Shown here in pieces: positions 42,390-53,411 of a stretch of 64,000 bases of DNA. The notes beneath the pieces are model-generated. The model did no database searches, was not told the DNA's origin, and was given only the letters and a program-made list of their open reading frames with translations. Both the position numbers and the translations under genes were made by a program. Positions within the stretch are counted from its first letter, which is position 1; each line of letters opens with the position of its first letter. The DNA is taken from the NCBI GenBank assembly GCA_900239685.1, contig OENT01000278.1, forward strand, positions 1-64,000. The letters are read 5' to 3'. The stretch is from Rotaria macrura. Lineage: Eukaryota; Rotifera; Eurotatoria; Philodinida; Philodinidae.

Positions 42390-45300
42390 TTATAATCGTT
42401 GTACGATGGATTCCAATAGTTTTTCAGCAACAGCTTTACCACCAGTTTTTTTCTGCACAGGTACAGTACTGTTCGATATTGATAGATACATTTCAAGTAA
42501 AAGAATTGTTTCTGTAAGTTGAAGTTGAGCGAGGTCAATTCTATAAAATAATTTCATCATGAATACACTGTGAAATGAATTATGTTATTATTATTAATAG
42601 TATACTTTCTGAAAGCAGCATCAAGCTTTTGTATTTGTTCTTTTTCCATCGGTGATAATATATCTTCGACTTCTTTGATTTGATCTTCTTCAGCATTTTG
42701 TTCTCGAAGAGTTTGAATAATAGCATCAACTTTGTCACGTTTATCAATTAATTTTCTATGCCGTTCTTTTTCGAACTGATGTCGTTGCATTAAATTTGAC
42801 ATTGTCTATATAAAATATTATTAATCGACATTTCTTCTCTGTTAGTTTTTATTTACTTTATAAGAATGATCAAGTAATGATAAAACACCATTGTATAAAT
42901 TTACACGGAAGAAATAAAACGTTCGAGTTGGATTAAAATCAGTTGCTTTTGATAATTCCTAAATTAAAAACAATCATAGAAATAACATGAACCTCAAAGA
43001 ACTTGCCAGTACACTCCGCTCGAGACCAAATCAATCGATCACGATATCTTTAACAGGTTATCATTTCCCACAGATTCTGGTTTCTTAACTCAGTCCATAG
43101 AACATATACTATTCAAACCTAGACGTCTGACAGTTCGCGACAAAGGAACGGAATTGGTTCGATCCACTTTCTCTTCAGAAAAAAAAACAATTGGTACCGG
43201 TAACCGGAATTCCTTTGAAGAGAAAAACAAATGATCATCCGAAACGTTTCAGAAATAACGGAAACTAGTCAATAGTTTTGCTTCTTTTCAGAACAAATTA
43301 GATGATCGGTTACGATTCCTTGCAAAAGAATTCCAATTATTAATGCCAATTGTTTGTTCTTACGACATGAATGATCAATTCAGTTCCGTATCTTAGTCGG
43401 CAACTGTCAGACGTCTGTCTAAGTGTGAATAGAATATCTTTCACTTCAATAATCCGTAAATCAAAGTTCTCACTAGATCATGAGAACTGACGTTCATTGT
43501 TTGATAGTTAACAAATGTGGATTTGATTTAGAGACTAATTCATGGAACCGCAGTTTGTAGGGAACAGTACTCGTTCTATTCTAATGATGCATTGTAAGTG
43601 TGTTTTACATATTGATAAATATTCTTATTAAGTAATCTTTTCTCTGTTGTTCCTACGATGACTGCAATACATGAATTATTAATAGAGAATTTCACCAAGA
43701 AAAAAATATATCTGTGCAGATCTCAATATTCACAATCGTATTTTAGCTATTTCATACTCAAATAAGATTTTGAAGCATGCCAACACAATTATAAACCCCT
43801 CGTTAATATTATTTCATGATGTGTTTTGTTGTCACGGGAGGAGGACTCAGCTCCTATGAATGAATCATTCATTTTTCCATTCGTAGCTCTAATGAGATCC
43901 CTGTAGATGCATCATTTTATGCACATATTCATTATATATATATATGTATACATATTTGTCCGAAAATCCTGATGGAAATATCACAAATATTTAAAGTAGA
44001 TCATCAATGAACAAGTTACCTCTAATGTTAAAATTCCATCAATAAACATTGAGTAAACATATTGCTGTGCTTCTTTTGCATTAATCATAGCCATGTCTTC
44101 AATCTAAATTAAAACGAATAAAAACTTGTATATTTTCAAATAAATGAATTACTTGTTTTTGTGATAGGCAGCCACGTTCTTCGAGCATATTATAAATTCT
44201 TAATGCATTCGAACCGAATCTTTCTGTTAAAAATGATTGAATATGAGCTTTCGTTAATCCACTTAATGCCTTTTGAAAATCTCCAAACGAAAAAAAATTC
44301 ATTCATATTGTATGAAAATAGAAAAACCTAACGATACTAATTCTTTTGTTTTTCGAGATATTATCTTACCTATAATATAAGTTCCTTTTCCTTGTTCATC
44401 AACTTTAATGAAGCAATTATTCTAGATGAATAGCAATATGCAATCGTTTGAAATCGAGTATGAAATCTTACCACGTCGCCGGTAATAACTTTTAAATATT
44501 TTTGTAATAAATCTTCGTTCATTGGTAAACCTGCTGTTGATATCGTCTTAAAAATCTACCAGAAAAGACATTAACTAACTATGAGAACATTAAACAAGAA
44601 CGGTAAAAATTTACTTCAATGAATGATATTGGTATAGTTCGTTCTAGATTTGGTTTCATTTCAGCTAAACGGAGTACCGTTCGAATCAGTTCACCAGCAT
44701 TCTAAAAAATGTACGACTAGAATCATATACGAACATAGGAATGTTAATATTTTCTACTTGATCTATTCGATTGGTAAATGCTTGAATAAGTTCTTGATCA
44801 CGTAAGTAAGCAAAGAAACGTTGAAAATTAACTTTCCAAAAGATTTTCTCATCACCAAATATTGGTTTATTCGTTTTAATTTTTTTTGTCAACGGTTCAG
44901 TCAGTTCTTCTTGTTGACTTGATATTAAATATTTCCATCCATCTGATGTCAATTCTGGAATTTGTACTTGATTGGTTGGTGCATCTTCAATTACTTCCAT
45001 GATATTTGCTTGTTTTTCTTGTATTGTAATACGTTGTAAAAATTGTGCTGAAACTAGTGATTTAAATGTATCCTTTATTGATTGTAGACTATGAACTTGA
45101 GGATCTTTTCCAGCTTTGATTAAACGTTCATAGACTTTAACTAATAATGTACTCATACGTTGTTTACCATTTAATAGAAGTTCTTCAATTATTAATTCGC
45201 CATCGAAACCATATAATTGTCTAGCACAATGAATGCATTTTGAATAATGTAATATATACAATGCTCGTTTGAGATTAAACGCATATAGAATACGTTTCGA

Positions 45301-45519
45301 ATCTGATCGAGCACCACCTTGACATTCTACAATGTCATGCATTGTTAATATTGCTAGAGATCGTGCAATATTAACTGATGGAATATTAAGATCCCGAACA
45401 AGAAGAGCAAATGGTAATGGACCTTTACGATTAAGATATGAAGCAACTTCTTTAGATGTTGCATCAGGAAATAAATCAGCGATTAAATCGAAAGCTAAAC
45501 GAATATGGTATGTAGTCAT
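42390..45519 (-). CDS. POLR3C: RNA polymerase III subunit RPC3 (C82 / RPC62)
   Basis: Nine exons (transcript order): 44758-45519, 44615-44701, 44472-44555, 44370-44421, 44153-44280, 44020-44103, 42857-42958, 42606-42805, 42390-42540. Phases match and give 549 residues (human 534). RPC3 is part of the RPC3-RPC6-RPC7 subcomplex, which opens promoter DNA and contacts TFIIIB in the nucleus. Diagnostic blocks are GELIIEELLLNGKQRMSTLL (human GELIVEELLLNGKLTMSAVV), FGSNALRIYNMLEERGCLSQ, NPTRTFYFFRVN and the C-terminal coiled region EKERHRKLIDKRDKVDAII, ending ETILLLEMYL. Tandem winged-helix folds are known for the family. The ATG lies two bases after a TTCTAG acceptor, so a 5' leader intron or trans-splice is likely. 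Intron 6 (42959-44019) is unusually long and contains a MITE. Confidence 0.93.
43112..43429. mobile_element. TA-flanked MITE inside POLR3C intron 6
   Basis: Left end TTCAAACCTAGACGTCTGAC and right end GTCAGACGTCTGTCTAAG plus TGTGAA are imperfect inverted repeats; the right end has a 3-bp extra step. TA precedes and follows the element (43110-43111, 43430-43431). Length is 318 bp with no coding. Its insertion accounts for part of the unusual length of this intron. Confidence 0.65.
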
Positions 45520-46307
45520 ATCTAGAATGTATATGTGTATCATATAATTTTTAAACTGAAGATTATCTATTATCATGCAAACAGAAATAGGTTTAACAAT
45601 AACAAGTCTTTTATTGAGATTTTTTTCAAAAACCAACTATCAATAAGTACTAAAAAGATGAGTACATAATAATGAATGGAGGGCAAAGTGCGTACATGAA
45701 TAATAAGGATGAGATACCTGGATTTCTTTTCTCGGGATCTCATGTCATTCATATTTCCATGAGTAAAAAAGTCTGATAACTCATAATAAGATTCTCATGA
45801 GATTTTTATCGGATAGACGAAAATGTTTCATTTCCTGCATCACAACCAAATAGGACAACATATAAAGAAGATCACTACGTAAAATTTGTTCAAAATTTAC
45901 TGTATACTACTCATGTTCAATTTTCATCTAAATAGTAATTCGAACTTTTATTACAATACCAACATACTGTATCAATCATTCGTTAAATGAAATTTCATTA
46001 ACATATATTAATGATCTCGAAATAAACTTAATGTACTTGTCGATTGGAAATGTTTCGAAATAAGAAATTAACATTTCAGATTCTTACTATTTTCTAATTA
46101 CGTTGGAACTGTTCAAAGTTGAAACATCTGATAAACTATAATTGTTCTTGTTCGAATATAATCAGAATGATATTTTATTCTGATCGAAAAACGAATTCAT
46201 AGTTATGAATAGATAAGATATTTTTTTAATAAAATATGAAAGACATTTTGAAAAATTTTTTTATTGTTAAAATCACGATACATAAAGAAGAAGAGGAACA
46301 TTTGAAT
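45520..46307. other. Gap between VMA21 and POLR3C
   Basis: A 788-bp AT-rich spacer without coding. It contains the VMA21 3' end and the POLR3C leader. Confidence 0.4.
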
Positions 46308-46655
46308 TTAGTCTTTCTTTCCAGTTGATTCCTTAATAAGATCAACTTTTGTCTGCTTGCCCGATCGATCATCACGAAATGCAACATAAACAAAAGCAAA
46401 TAGTATAATATGAACGATAATAACAGCTACAGCTGCTGAAAACATATAACTACGAGTATCTGTCATATTAAATATTCCTACAAATAAATAATCTTTTGTA
46501 ATGAAAAATAATGATATTGGTGCGATCGTCATCATAAGAGTGAAGAAAAGCATTTTACGAAAAACACTCCATATAACTGTTTCATTAGCATTATTATCAT
46601 CTTGAATGAGTTTTTCGACTGTGGTTGCCGGTTGTATGACTGATGTTCGTTGCAT
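46308..46655 (-). CDS. VMA21: V-ATPase assembly chaperone VMA21
   Basis: A single coding exon of 115 residues (human 101). VMA21 guides assembly of the V0 sector of the vacuolar H+-ATPase in the ER. Two transmembrane helices are plain: FRKMLFFTLMMTIAPISLFF (about 41-60) and YMFSAAVAVIIVHIILFAFVYVAF. They are joined by the family loop TKDYLFVGIFNMTDTRS (human TKSYIFEGALGMSNRDS). The C-terminus is Lys-rich (TGKKD), consistent with ER retrieval. The ATG directly follows a TTTTCAG acceptor, so upstream in-frame codons (to 46712) are intronic or intergenic and I start at the ATG. HMGXB4 ends only 164 nt upstream on the same strand. Confidence 0.9.
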   Translation of the reverse strand: MQRTSVIQPATTVEKLIQDDNNANETVIWSVFRKMLFFTLMMTIAPISLFFITKDYLFVGIFNMTDTRSYMFSAAVAVIIVHIILFAFVYVAFRDDRSGKQTKVDLIKESTGKKD

Positions 46656-46819
46656 CTGAAAATACACGAATACACACATATATATATATATGAATTTTAA
46701 CAGAGAAAACAACTATCGTATGTCGACTTGTCTCTTTTTTGTTCTATCTCTTCGATATCTTTTATTTATATGAATATACAGACATGTGTACAAAGATTTA
46801 ATACAACAAAAAATTTTAT
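46656..46819 (-). promoter_or_regulatory. Short HMGXB4-VMA21 junction with poly(A) signals and an acceptor at the VMA21 start
   Basis: On the minus strand the junction carries AATAAA overlapping the HMGXB4 stop (46815-46820) and again at 46761-46766, then a pyrimidine-rich tract ending TTTTCAG immediately before the VMA21 ATG. A poly(A) signal about 100 nt before an acceptor is the usual layout of operon junctions resolved by spliced-leader trans-splicing. A cis-spliced 5' leader intron from a distinct promoter is the alternative. Confidence 0.45.
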
Positions 46820-49331
46820 TTAATTAAGTCCAGGCAAAATAATACCAACATTTTCCATAAGTTTATTTGTTAATGGATCTGATTTTGATGTTGATGAATT
46901 CGTTGATATTATTTCATTGCCAAGACAAGCCATTAAATTACACGCACATAACGTACCATCGAATAGAATAGCCGAGAGATTATCAATAGATGTTGCTGCT
47001 GATGTACCACGAGGATTAAGATGACCTAATTGTCGAACTTTTTCACCCATTTTTGTTAATGATTCGCCAAGTAAATAGATTCCTGCAGCAATATCAACAA
47101 CATCATAATTTTTCGGTGGTGTTATGATTGCTGATGTTACTGGTTGTTTAACAAAAGCATTTGGTGGTCGTATGGACGATAATGATGGTTGTTGTTTAGA
47201 ATATTGATTCAAAGTTTTTTGTAAAAGTATTGGGGGATGATCATCAGTATGTTTTTTTCGTTTTGCTGACTTTGCTGCTTTGTTTATCGCTGCTCCTGCT
47301 CCTGCTGTTGTTGTCGTTAACGATGATGATGTAAGTGGTAGTGGTGGTGGTGTTGCTGGTTCAGTAGTCGTAGATGCTTTCAGTAATTCAGCTGTTATTG
47401 GATAATGATAACTTTCTTTTTCAGCTTTGAGACACCAACGCTGTCGATCGTGTGCACTCATTTTTTTCCATGTACGATAGAGACGTTTATCATCTAATGT
47501 CATGGTTCGATGACGTGCCCGATATTTCATAGCCCATAAACTGAAGCCATCAAGCATTTCACTTGACATTGAGCCTAATGTTGTAGCTAGACCTAATGTT
47601 CGATCATAGTCTTGTTTATTACCAGTGGTTGTCCATTCTTCTTCATCACTTAATATGCCCGATGAATGATCATCATCAACATCTAAACCTTCTTCGTCTT
47701 CATCGTCTTCTTCTGATGTATGTTCTTCTTGATCTATAAATAAAACGAAAGTATCAAAATCAACTGATTCAACTAAATTGAAACAAATAATTACTAAATT
47801 CTTCATCATCACTTCGATTTTGAATTATTTCATTTTCGTCATCACTTTCAACATCGTCACCTATAACCATTTGATTTGAATCTCGTTTCGTTTTATCTAG
47901 ATGAAAAATTTATTAACTATGAAAAATATTTGAGCATGAAAAGTAAAGCGTTTTACACGGCTTTCAATCATCAAAAGAAAAAAATCACAACGACTGCTAT
48001 TCAATTTCAATGAGTATAAATCATAGAAATATTTCAATGTTTCATTCAATACAGAAACTGTATTAATTATCTATAACGTATAACTATGTTACGATGTCTT
48101 CGTTATCGAAAACTATTAATCAGTATTCTTGACTTTTGTTTGATAGTTTCGAAATAATGCAAATGTACAAGAAATTCTAATGAGCTAGAAATAATCATTC
48201 ATTCGACTTGCTCAACGAGTCTTGTCGTTTATGTATGAATTATATTTCATGATATGTATATCATATTTCAAATGTACACGACGTAGAACATAACTCAAAC
48301 CGATAAGCTTCTATTTCTTTTAATTGTATAATCCTAAAATTAACACATGTATCCACTATAAAAATGCAGAATGATAAGCCGAGAAAATTTCTATGTAAAC
48401 TAATCGTTCTACATTAAAAGTTCATCGTCTTACTTGTCGTAGTACTTTTCGGTGTTGTTGATTTTCTTCCTTGTCCGACACGTTTAACTGGTGTCGTCGT
48501 TTGTTTTTTATTTTTTGGTGAACCAGTAGATGATTTTCTTCCTTTAGTTGTGACCGTCGTTGGTAAACTACCATTTTTAATAGCTTCAAGATCGGCTTTG
48601 ATAGATGTTTGCTTTTTCTTTGAGTATGTCGATGGACGTTTTGATGGTGTCGTTGAATGAACAGGCGACAATGGTGGTGATATAGTTGCACCTTGAACAA
48701 GTTCTTTAAAGTACGGTGTATATTTAATTGTTCGACCTGATTTCGTTTGTTTAACTTCACTAAAGTGTGATTCATGCGGTGGAATTTTTACTGGACTTGG
48801 TTCATCAAGTGACAGCGTATTCACAGTTGTACCAATTAAACGACTAATAACTTTTTTACGTGATGATTGTTGCTTTTTAGTTTTTAATGGTGCATTGATA
48901 ACTAATGTTGAATCGTCATGTTTCATAGGTAATGGTGAATCTTGGTCATCGAAATTTTCATTGTTATCATCAATTTTTAAACGTGTTTCATTGTCCGATG
49001 ATTCATCAGCTGACAATTCACTTTTTTCATGTGTTATATTCGTTATAATTCGATTATCGGATGTATCTTGTACAGATTGTGAACGTAAATTAAATTTTAA
49101 TTTTATTTTAGGTGTTGGAGTTGGTGGATTTTCTGTTGTTTCATCGTATATTTGTTTCGTTTCTATTTGTGGATCCGTTGTATCCATGGGTTGAACATTT
49201 TTTTCTATAGTTATTGGTGTTTCAGATGATTTTGTTGTTTTCGAACGTCGACCAGGACGTTTTTCTATTGTTGATGATGACGAATCTGTTGCACTTATTT
49301 TTGGTTTAAAAAAGTAAGCTATACCAGACAT
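46820..49331 (-). CDS. HMGXB4: HMG-box-containing protein 4 homologue
   Basis: Three exons (48434-49331, 47795-47896, 46820-47733), all phase 1 junctions, 637 residues (human about 600). The C-terminus identifies it: VVDIAAGIYLLGESLTKMGE, then a Ser/Ile/Leu helix and NKLMENVGIILPGL, matching human IDVAAHL-LLGESLSLIG ... LSNTLDNIAYIMPGL. A degenerate HMG-box-like stretch lies before it (about residues 380-430: FSLWAMKYRARHR, LYRTWKKMSAHDRQRWCLKA). The N-terminal 300 residues are disordered, with Lys/Ser/Thr runs and an acidic patch, plus KQTKSGRTIKYTPYF. In vertebrates the protein is nuclear, antagonises Wnt signalling and joins a chromatin complex. The ATG lies two bases after a CTTTTAG acceptor. 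The convertase gene ends 245 nt upstream on the same strand. Confidence 0.85.
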
Positions 49332-49576
49332 TTCTAAAAGGCAAATATCTTACACTGATTTATGCATATCTATGTATATATCTATATAGATACGTATACA
49401 TTTCACAAACTTAAGGAAACACAAAGCAAAATATAATAGTTTAATTCTGTTTTTTTTTTGACTTTGTTTTTTTTTTCTTATTAAATTTACACACAACAAG
49501 ACAAACAACAAAAGACTTTGTATTTAATAAGATGTAAAAAATACTGAATTATATGAGCAAATACAATGAAAAATAT

Positions 49577-52500
49577 TTAGACATGATTAAGAATTAGAAT
49601 TAAAATGAAAATAAATGCCAAATCGGGTTTTATTCGATATGTATTTGACATTTCTATTTGATAATAATCATCAACAATCGATGACGTTTGCGACGATGAA
49701 GGTGCGTCATACGGATAGTAATGTTGTTTAATGTAGTAATTATTTTGTTGTTTATTTTTACGATTTTTTTCTCGATGTCGAGTATGAAATGTATTGTGAA
49801 GATTCGCCGAATGAGAGCGTGCTATATTATTATTATGATTATTCATATCATCTGATGGATGAATATGAATATTGGAAGAAGCGATTTTCGGAGGAGTCGT
49901 CGTGATTGGTAATTGATGAGAAGGATTGATTTCAGTACCGTAAAAAATTAAGGACCAATTAAGAAAAATAACTAAAAGAAAAAAAATAATAACATATAAA
50001 TTAAATTTTACTATTTGTGTTTTTCGTATATTACAAATTTTTCTCAATGAAAATCTATCTACTAGGTTGTATTGATTCGTGATTTTCTTTTGTGCTGATA
50101 ATGATCGGAAAGCTTGTGAAAATTTTCATGTCGAAAGAATCGAAAATTGAAAGTAGTATAGATATTTAAATGTAAATATTTACTATTCAAAGATTCTAAA
50201 ACACAATATTATTAAGACGTTCCCTTCATATCAACGCTGTACTGTTCATTTTTTCTTGTTACTTCGATGCAACACAAGGATGTTAGTGTTTCTCTCAGTC
50301 TCGTGCTGCTGAGAATGACAATAAACTATTATCAAGAGAATTTCAATCGTATCGAAAAAGCAACGAACAGATACCACCCATCATTCTCACACTATCTAGT
50401 GAAATTTGCATCGAATGTCAGTATTTTTTGGCAACTGAAATGTTGATTTTCATGCTAAATATAATACATCTACTAACCACTATTTTCGACATCGACAATC
50501 TCTAGAGTCCAAACACCACGGGGTGCTTCTCCCCAATTATGCACTGTCATAAAGGGCCAATTATTAAATCCATCAATCGAATCATCTTCCACTCGACGAC
50601 CAAGTAAAGTGGAATTTGTCCCCATTGGTGAAGTTAAAAATATTTGTAAATTTCCTGTGAAAATAAAAATCATGATTAGTTTCTATGATATATAATTCAA
50701 AATCAATAGCATACCGCGATATTTCACTTTAACAGAAACTTTTGATTGTACATGTTCAAGAAAGTTAATTTCATTTTCTGTATTTATACAAGCATCGGCA
50801 TGCATTTGAATAACAACACGTTCATATTTTTTAAATGTTCTATATCAAACAGAAACCAAACATATACATATTTTATCGTTGATGAATTTCTATGTAATTT
50901 ACCTTGCGATTATATTTGGATCATTTTGATGACAAATACGTTGCGTAGGAACTGTTCTCCATCTTTGCGCCTTTGAAAATAAAAATATAGAATCAATGTT
51001 ATTTTCAACTGTACAATATCTTGTTTATGTTTTAATTTAACAATAACCTTTATAACTATTTGAGCAGCATCCATCATACCAAAGCCGAACGCATGACTGA
51101 CACGTCTGCCGACTCCATTTGTTTTCCAATCTAAGGCATTTAAATATTTCGGTTTAGCAGTTTCAACAATCAAATGTTGAACATCACGCCATGTTAAATT
51201 ACGATTAGCTTCAAGTGCTAATGCAATTATACCGGCAGCCATTGGAGCTGAAGCTGATGTTCCTAGATAAAGAATAAATACACTTATATAAAATAAGTGT
51301 CAATCAGAGAACGAAACTAACATACCCGTGTGATTTTCTGTACATTGACTACGAAGATCAGTTGAAACAACTTGTTTTTCATCGGATGCCCCACTACTAT
51401 ACGTTGTTGCTAATGTTGATGAGCAAGATTCTGAATACCATGGGATATTGCCATTTTCAGTTGCACTTGATATTGACACAGTATATATTGAATTCGTATA
51501 ACCATCACAATTACAATTATCGTCGTCTTTGCCGCCATTTCCTGATGCCCATACATATATGGAGCCTAGACCTTTACGGCCCTAGATAGCAACACATAGA
51601 CAAAGTGAGATAAGAAAAACAAAAAGAATTTCATCTTTAGAAATGATGAAAATTTACATATTTTATGCCATTCTCGAACGCTGCTTGTGCTAATGTAGCT
51701 GGTCCATCGACTGTTTTTCCATCATCATCGGGTCCCCTGAATAAATTTTCTTCATAAATAATTTACGACCGTAAATTAAAAAAAATAGATCTTGCTTACC
51801 AACTTGCCGAATATATATCAATAAAATCGGGACGAAAACTCAATGCCATAGATTCGACTAAATCAGTGACTTCACCATCTAACAAACGAATACCTAATAA
51901 AAAAAAGACACTTTTTTTTCACGCAATCGAATAATATCATCGCCTTGGCTACCTCCTATTCGTGCATTGTATGCTACTCCAACATTGCAAATATTATTAT
52001 TGGCTGCAGCAGCTAAACAAAAAAGTTATTATCATTAAATACATAAAAATAATTTTTCATATATCCTACCAACTTCGCCTGCACATCTGGTTCCGTGCCT
52101 ACAAATAAGGAAAACAAATTTAAACACAATTATTTATTTTGTCATTCATTAGAAAAAGCTAATCATTTCGTGCAATCACAGAAAAGAAAGAATACATATG
52201 AAAACATCACTCTCATCTCTAGACATGCTGATAAACATATACAAACAAATTCATTATTATCTGTCAAACTGAAATCCTCTCATCTATTTACTTATTATCA
52301 TTAGCCGCTGTCATTCGGGGTTGTGGATCACTGTCATTTCCATTGATATCATAGCTAGCGCGCGGTTCCTACAAACAATATCAAGGCTAATTAACTCTCA
52401 TATGTATTTTCGTCGTTTATTTTCTTGTGTCTATATACATGTTAAGTAAAAGGAAAAAAAACAAAAAAAAAACTTTTCTACTTGTTTTCATTTGTTGGAT

Positions 52501-53387
52501 CATAACGTGGCTGTGGATCATTGTCATAACCATTAATGTCTGTACTTGCTTGTGGTTCCTAGAAATCCGTTATTTTGTTTTTCAACATGCATGCATGCAA
52601 TACACATCACATTCGAAAGAGAGGAAAAACGATATATATATATATACTTACATAATTTTGTATCAAATCAGGATGATCTTTTTCAATACCATCGTCAAGA
52701 ATAGTTACAACAACATGTTTACCAGTAAAACCAAGACGCCATGCACCAGAAATATTCATTGCTCGACCATGTTCATTTTCGTCGTGCTTTCATATGAAAA
52801 AAAAATATGAAACTCTATGCAAAGAAATAATCATTGTATGTGAAAAAAAACTTACCATATACCACTGTTTATCCCATTCGGGATCATTAAATTTCGAAGA
52901 TGATTTAAGTGGATGATAGAACATAATATTACGTTTAACACGTTTTTTAACTTGTTGCTGTTCAACCCAATCAATTAATGGATCATGTTTAAGTTCATTG
53001 AGAAGTTCACTATCAGATCCATCGGATGAACGTTTTTTTCGTCGACGATCGCGTATTATATGACGAAATACAAAGTAATTTTGATGCGGTATAGCCTTAA
53101 ATTTATTGAAAAATAAAAAGATTTTTTTTTTAATAAAAAAAAGCAAAAGAAACTATGTAAAACATGAAAAAAATCATGTCATTATTTCTTTTTTGTATAA
53201 ATTTTACTTGTCGTTCAAATTTTAAATGGTATCTATCAGCCAATGATCGAGCAGCTTGTTCACCTTCATTAACATGTAAAACAAATTCGTTTGTATATTT
53301 CACGTTGTCACTTTTAGCAAAAGAGAGACTGATAAGGAGAATTAATGCAATAGTAACAATGATATGACGGGCAACAACAATAAGCAT
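49577..53387 (-). CDS. Furin-type proprotein convertase (kexin family, subtilase S8B)
   Basis: Constitutive exons (transcript order): 53208-53387, 52856-53095, 52652-52786, then one of 52482-52558 or 52292-52368, then 52070-52098, 51953-52012, 51800-51893, 51658-51736, 51326-51581, 51048-51262, 50903-50970, 50715-50839, 50478-50654, 49577-49971. This gives 709 residues. It has a signal peptide (about 1-24), a prodomain ending in KKRVKR (self-cleavage), and a catalytic triad Asp171 ([14 protein letters not shown]), His212 (HGTRCAGEV), Ser386 ([11 protein letters not shown]). Asn313 (ASGNGG) is the oxyanion residue. The P domain follows ([23 protein letters not shown]). Such enzymes cleave proproteins after dibasic sites in the secretory pathway. 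There is no Cys-rich domain; the tail is His/Asn-rich and disordered, ending in a hydrophobic stretch ([14 protein letters not shown]) that could be a tail anchor or GPI signal. An ATG 24 nt upstream (53411) is an alternative start. Confidence 0.92.
52292..52368 (-). CDS. Convertase alternative exon 4b (77 nt)
   Basis: Encodes [20 protein letters not shown] then AANDN and two bases. Length, phases and alignment are the same as exon 4a, 113 bp further downstream. It has intact GTTTGTAG acceptor and GTAAAT donor. Including both copies, or neither, would shift the frame before the catalytic His, so a functional mRNA must use exactly one. Confidence 0.8.
52482..52558 (-). CDS. Convertase alternative exon 4a (77 nt)
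   Basis: Encodes [20 protein letters not shown] then PTNEN and two bases. It enters in phase 0 and leaves in phase 2, flanked by TTTCTAG acceptor and GTAGAA donor. It aligns with the furin segment just before the catalytic His (GASFDVNDQDPDPQPRYTQM). It is the first of the two copies in transcript order. Confidence 0.8.
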
Positions 53388-53411
53388 GTCCTCGATAATG
53401 ATGCCGAACAA

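Noticed and set aside
43112..43429. Possible tRNA-like words (GGTTCGATCC) in POLR3C intron 6
   Set aside because: No cloverleaf could be drawn around them. The words sit inside an inverted-repeat element.
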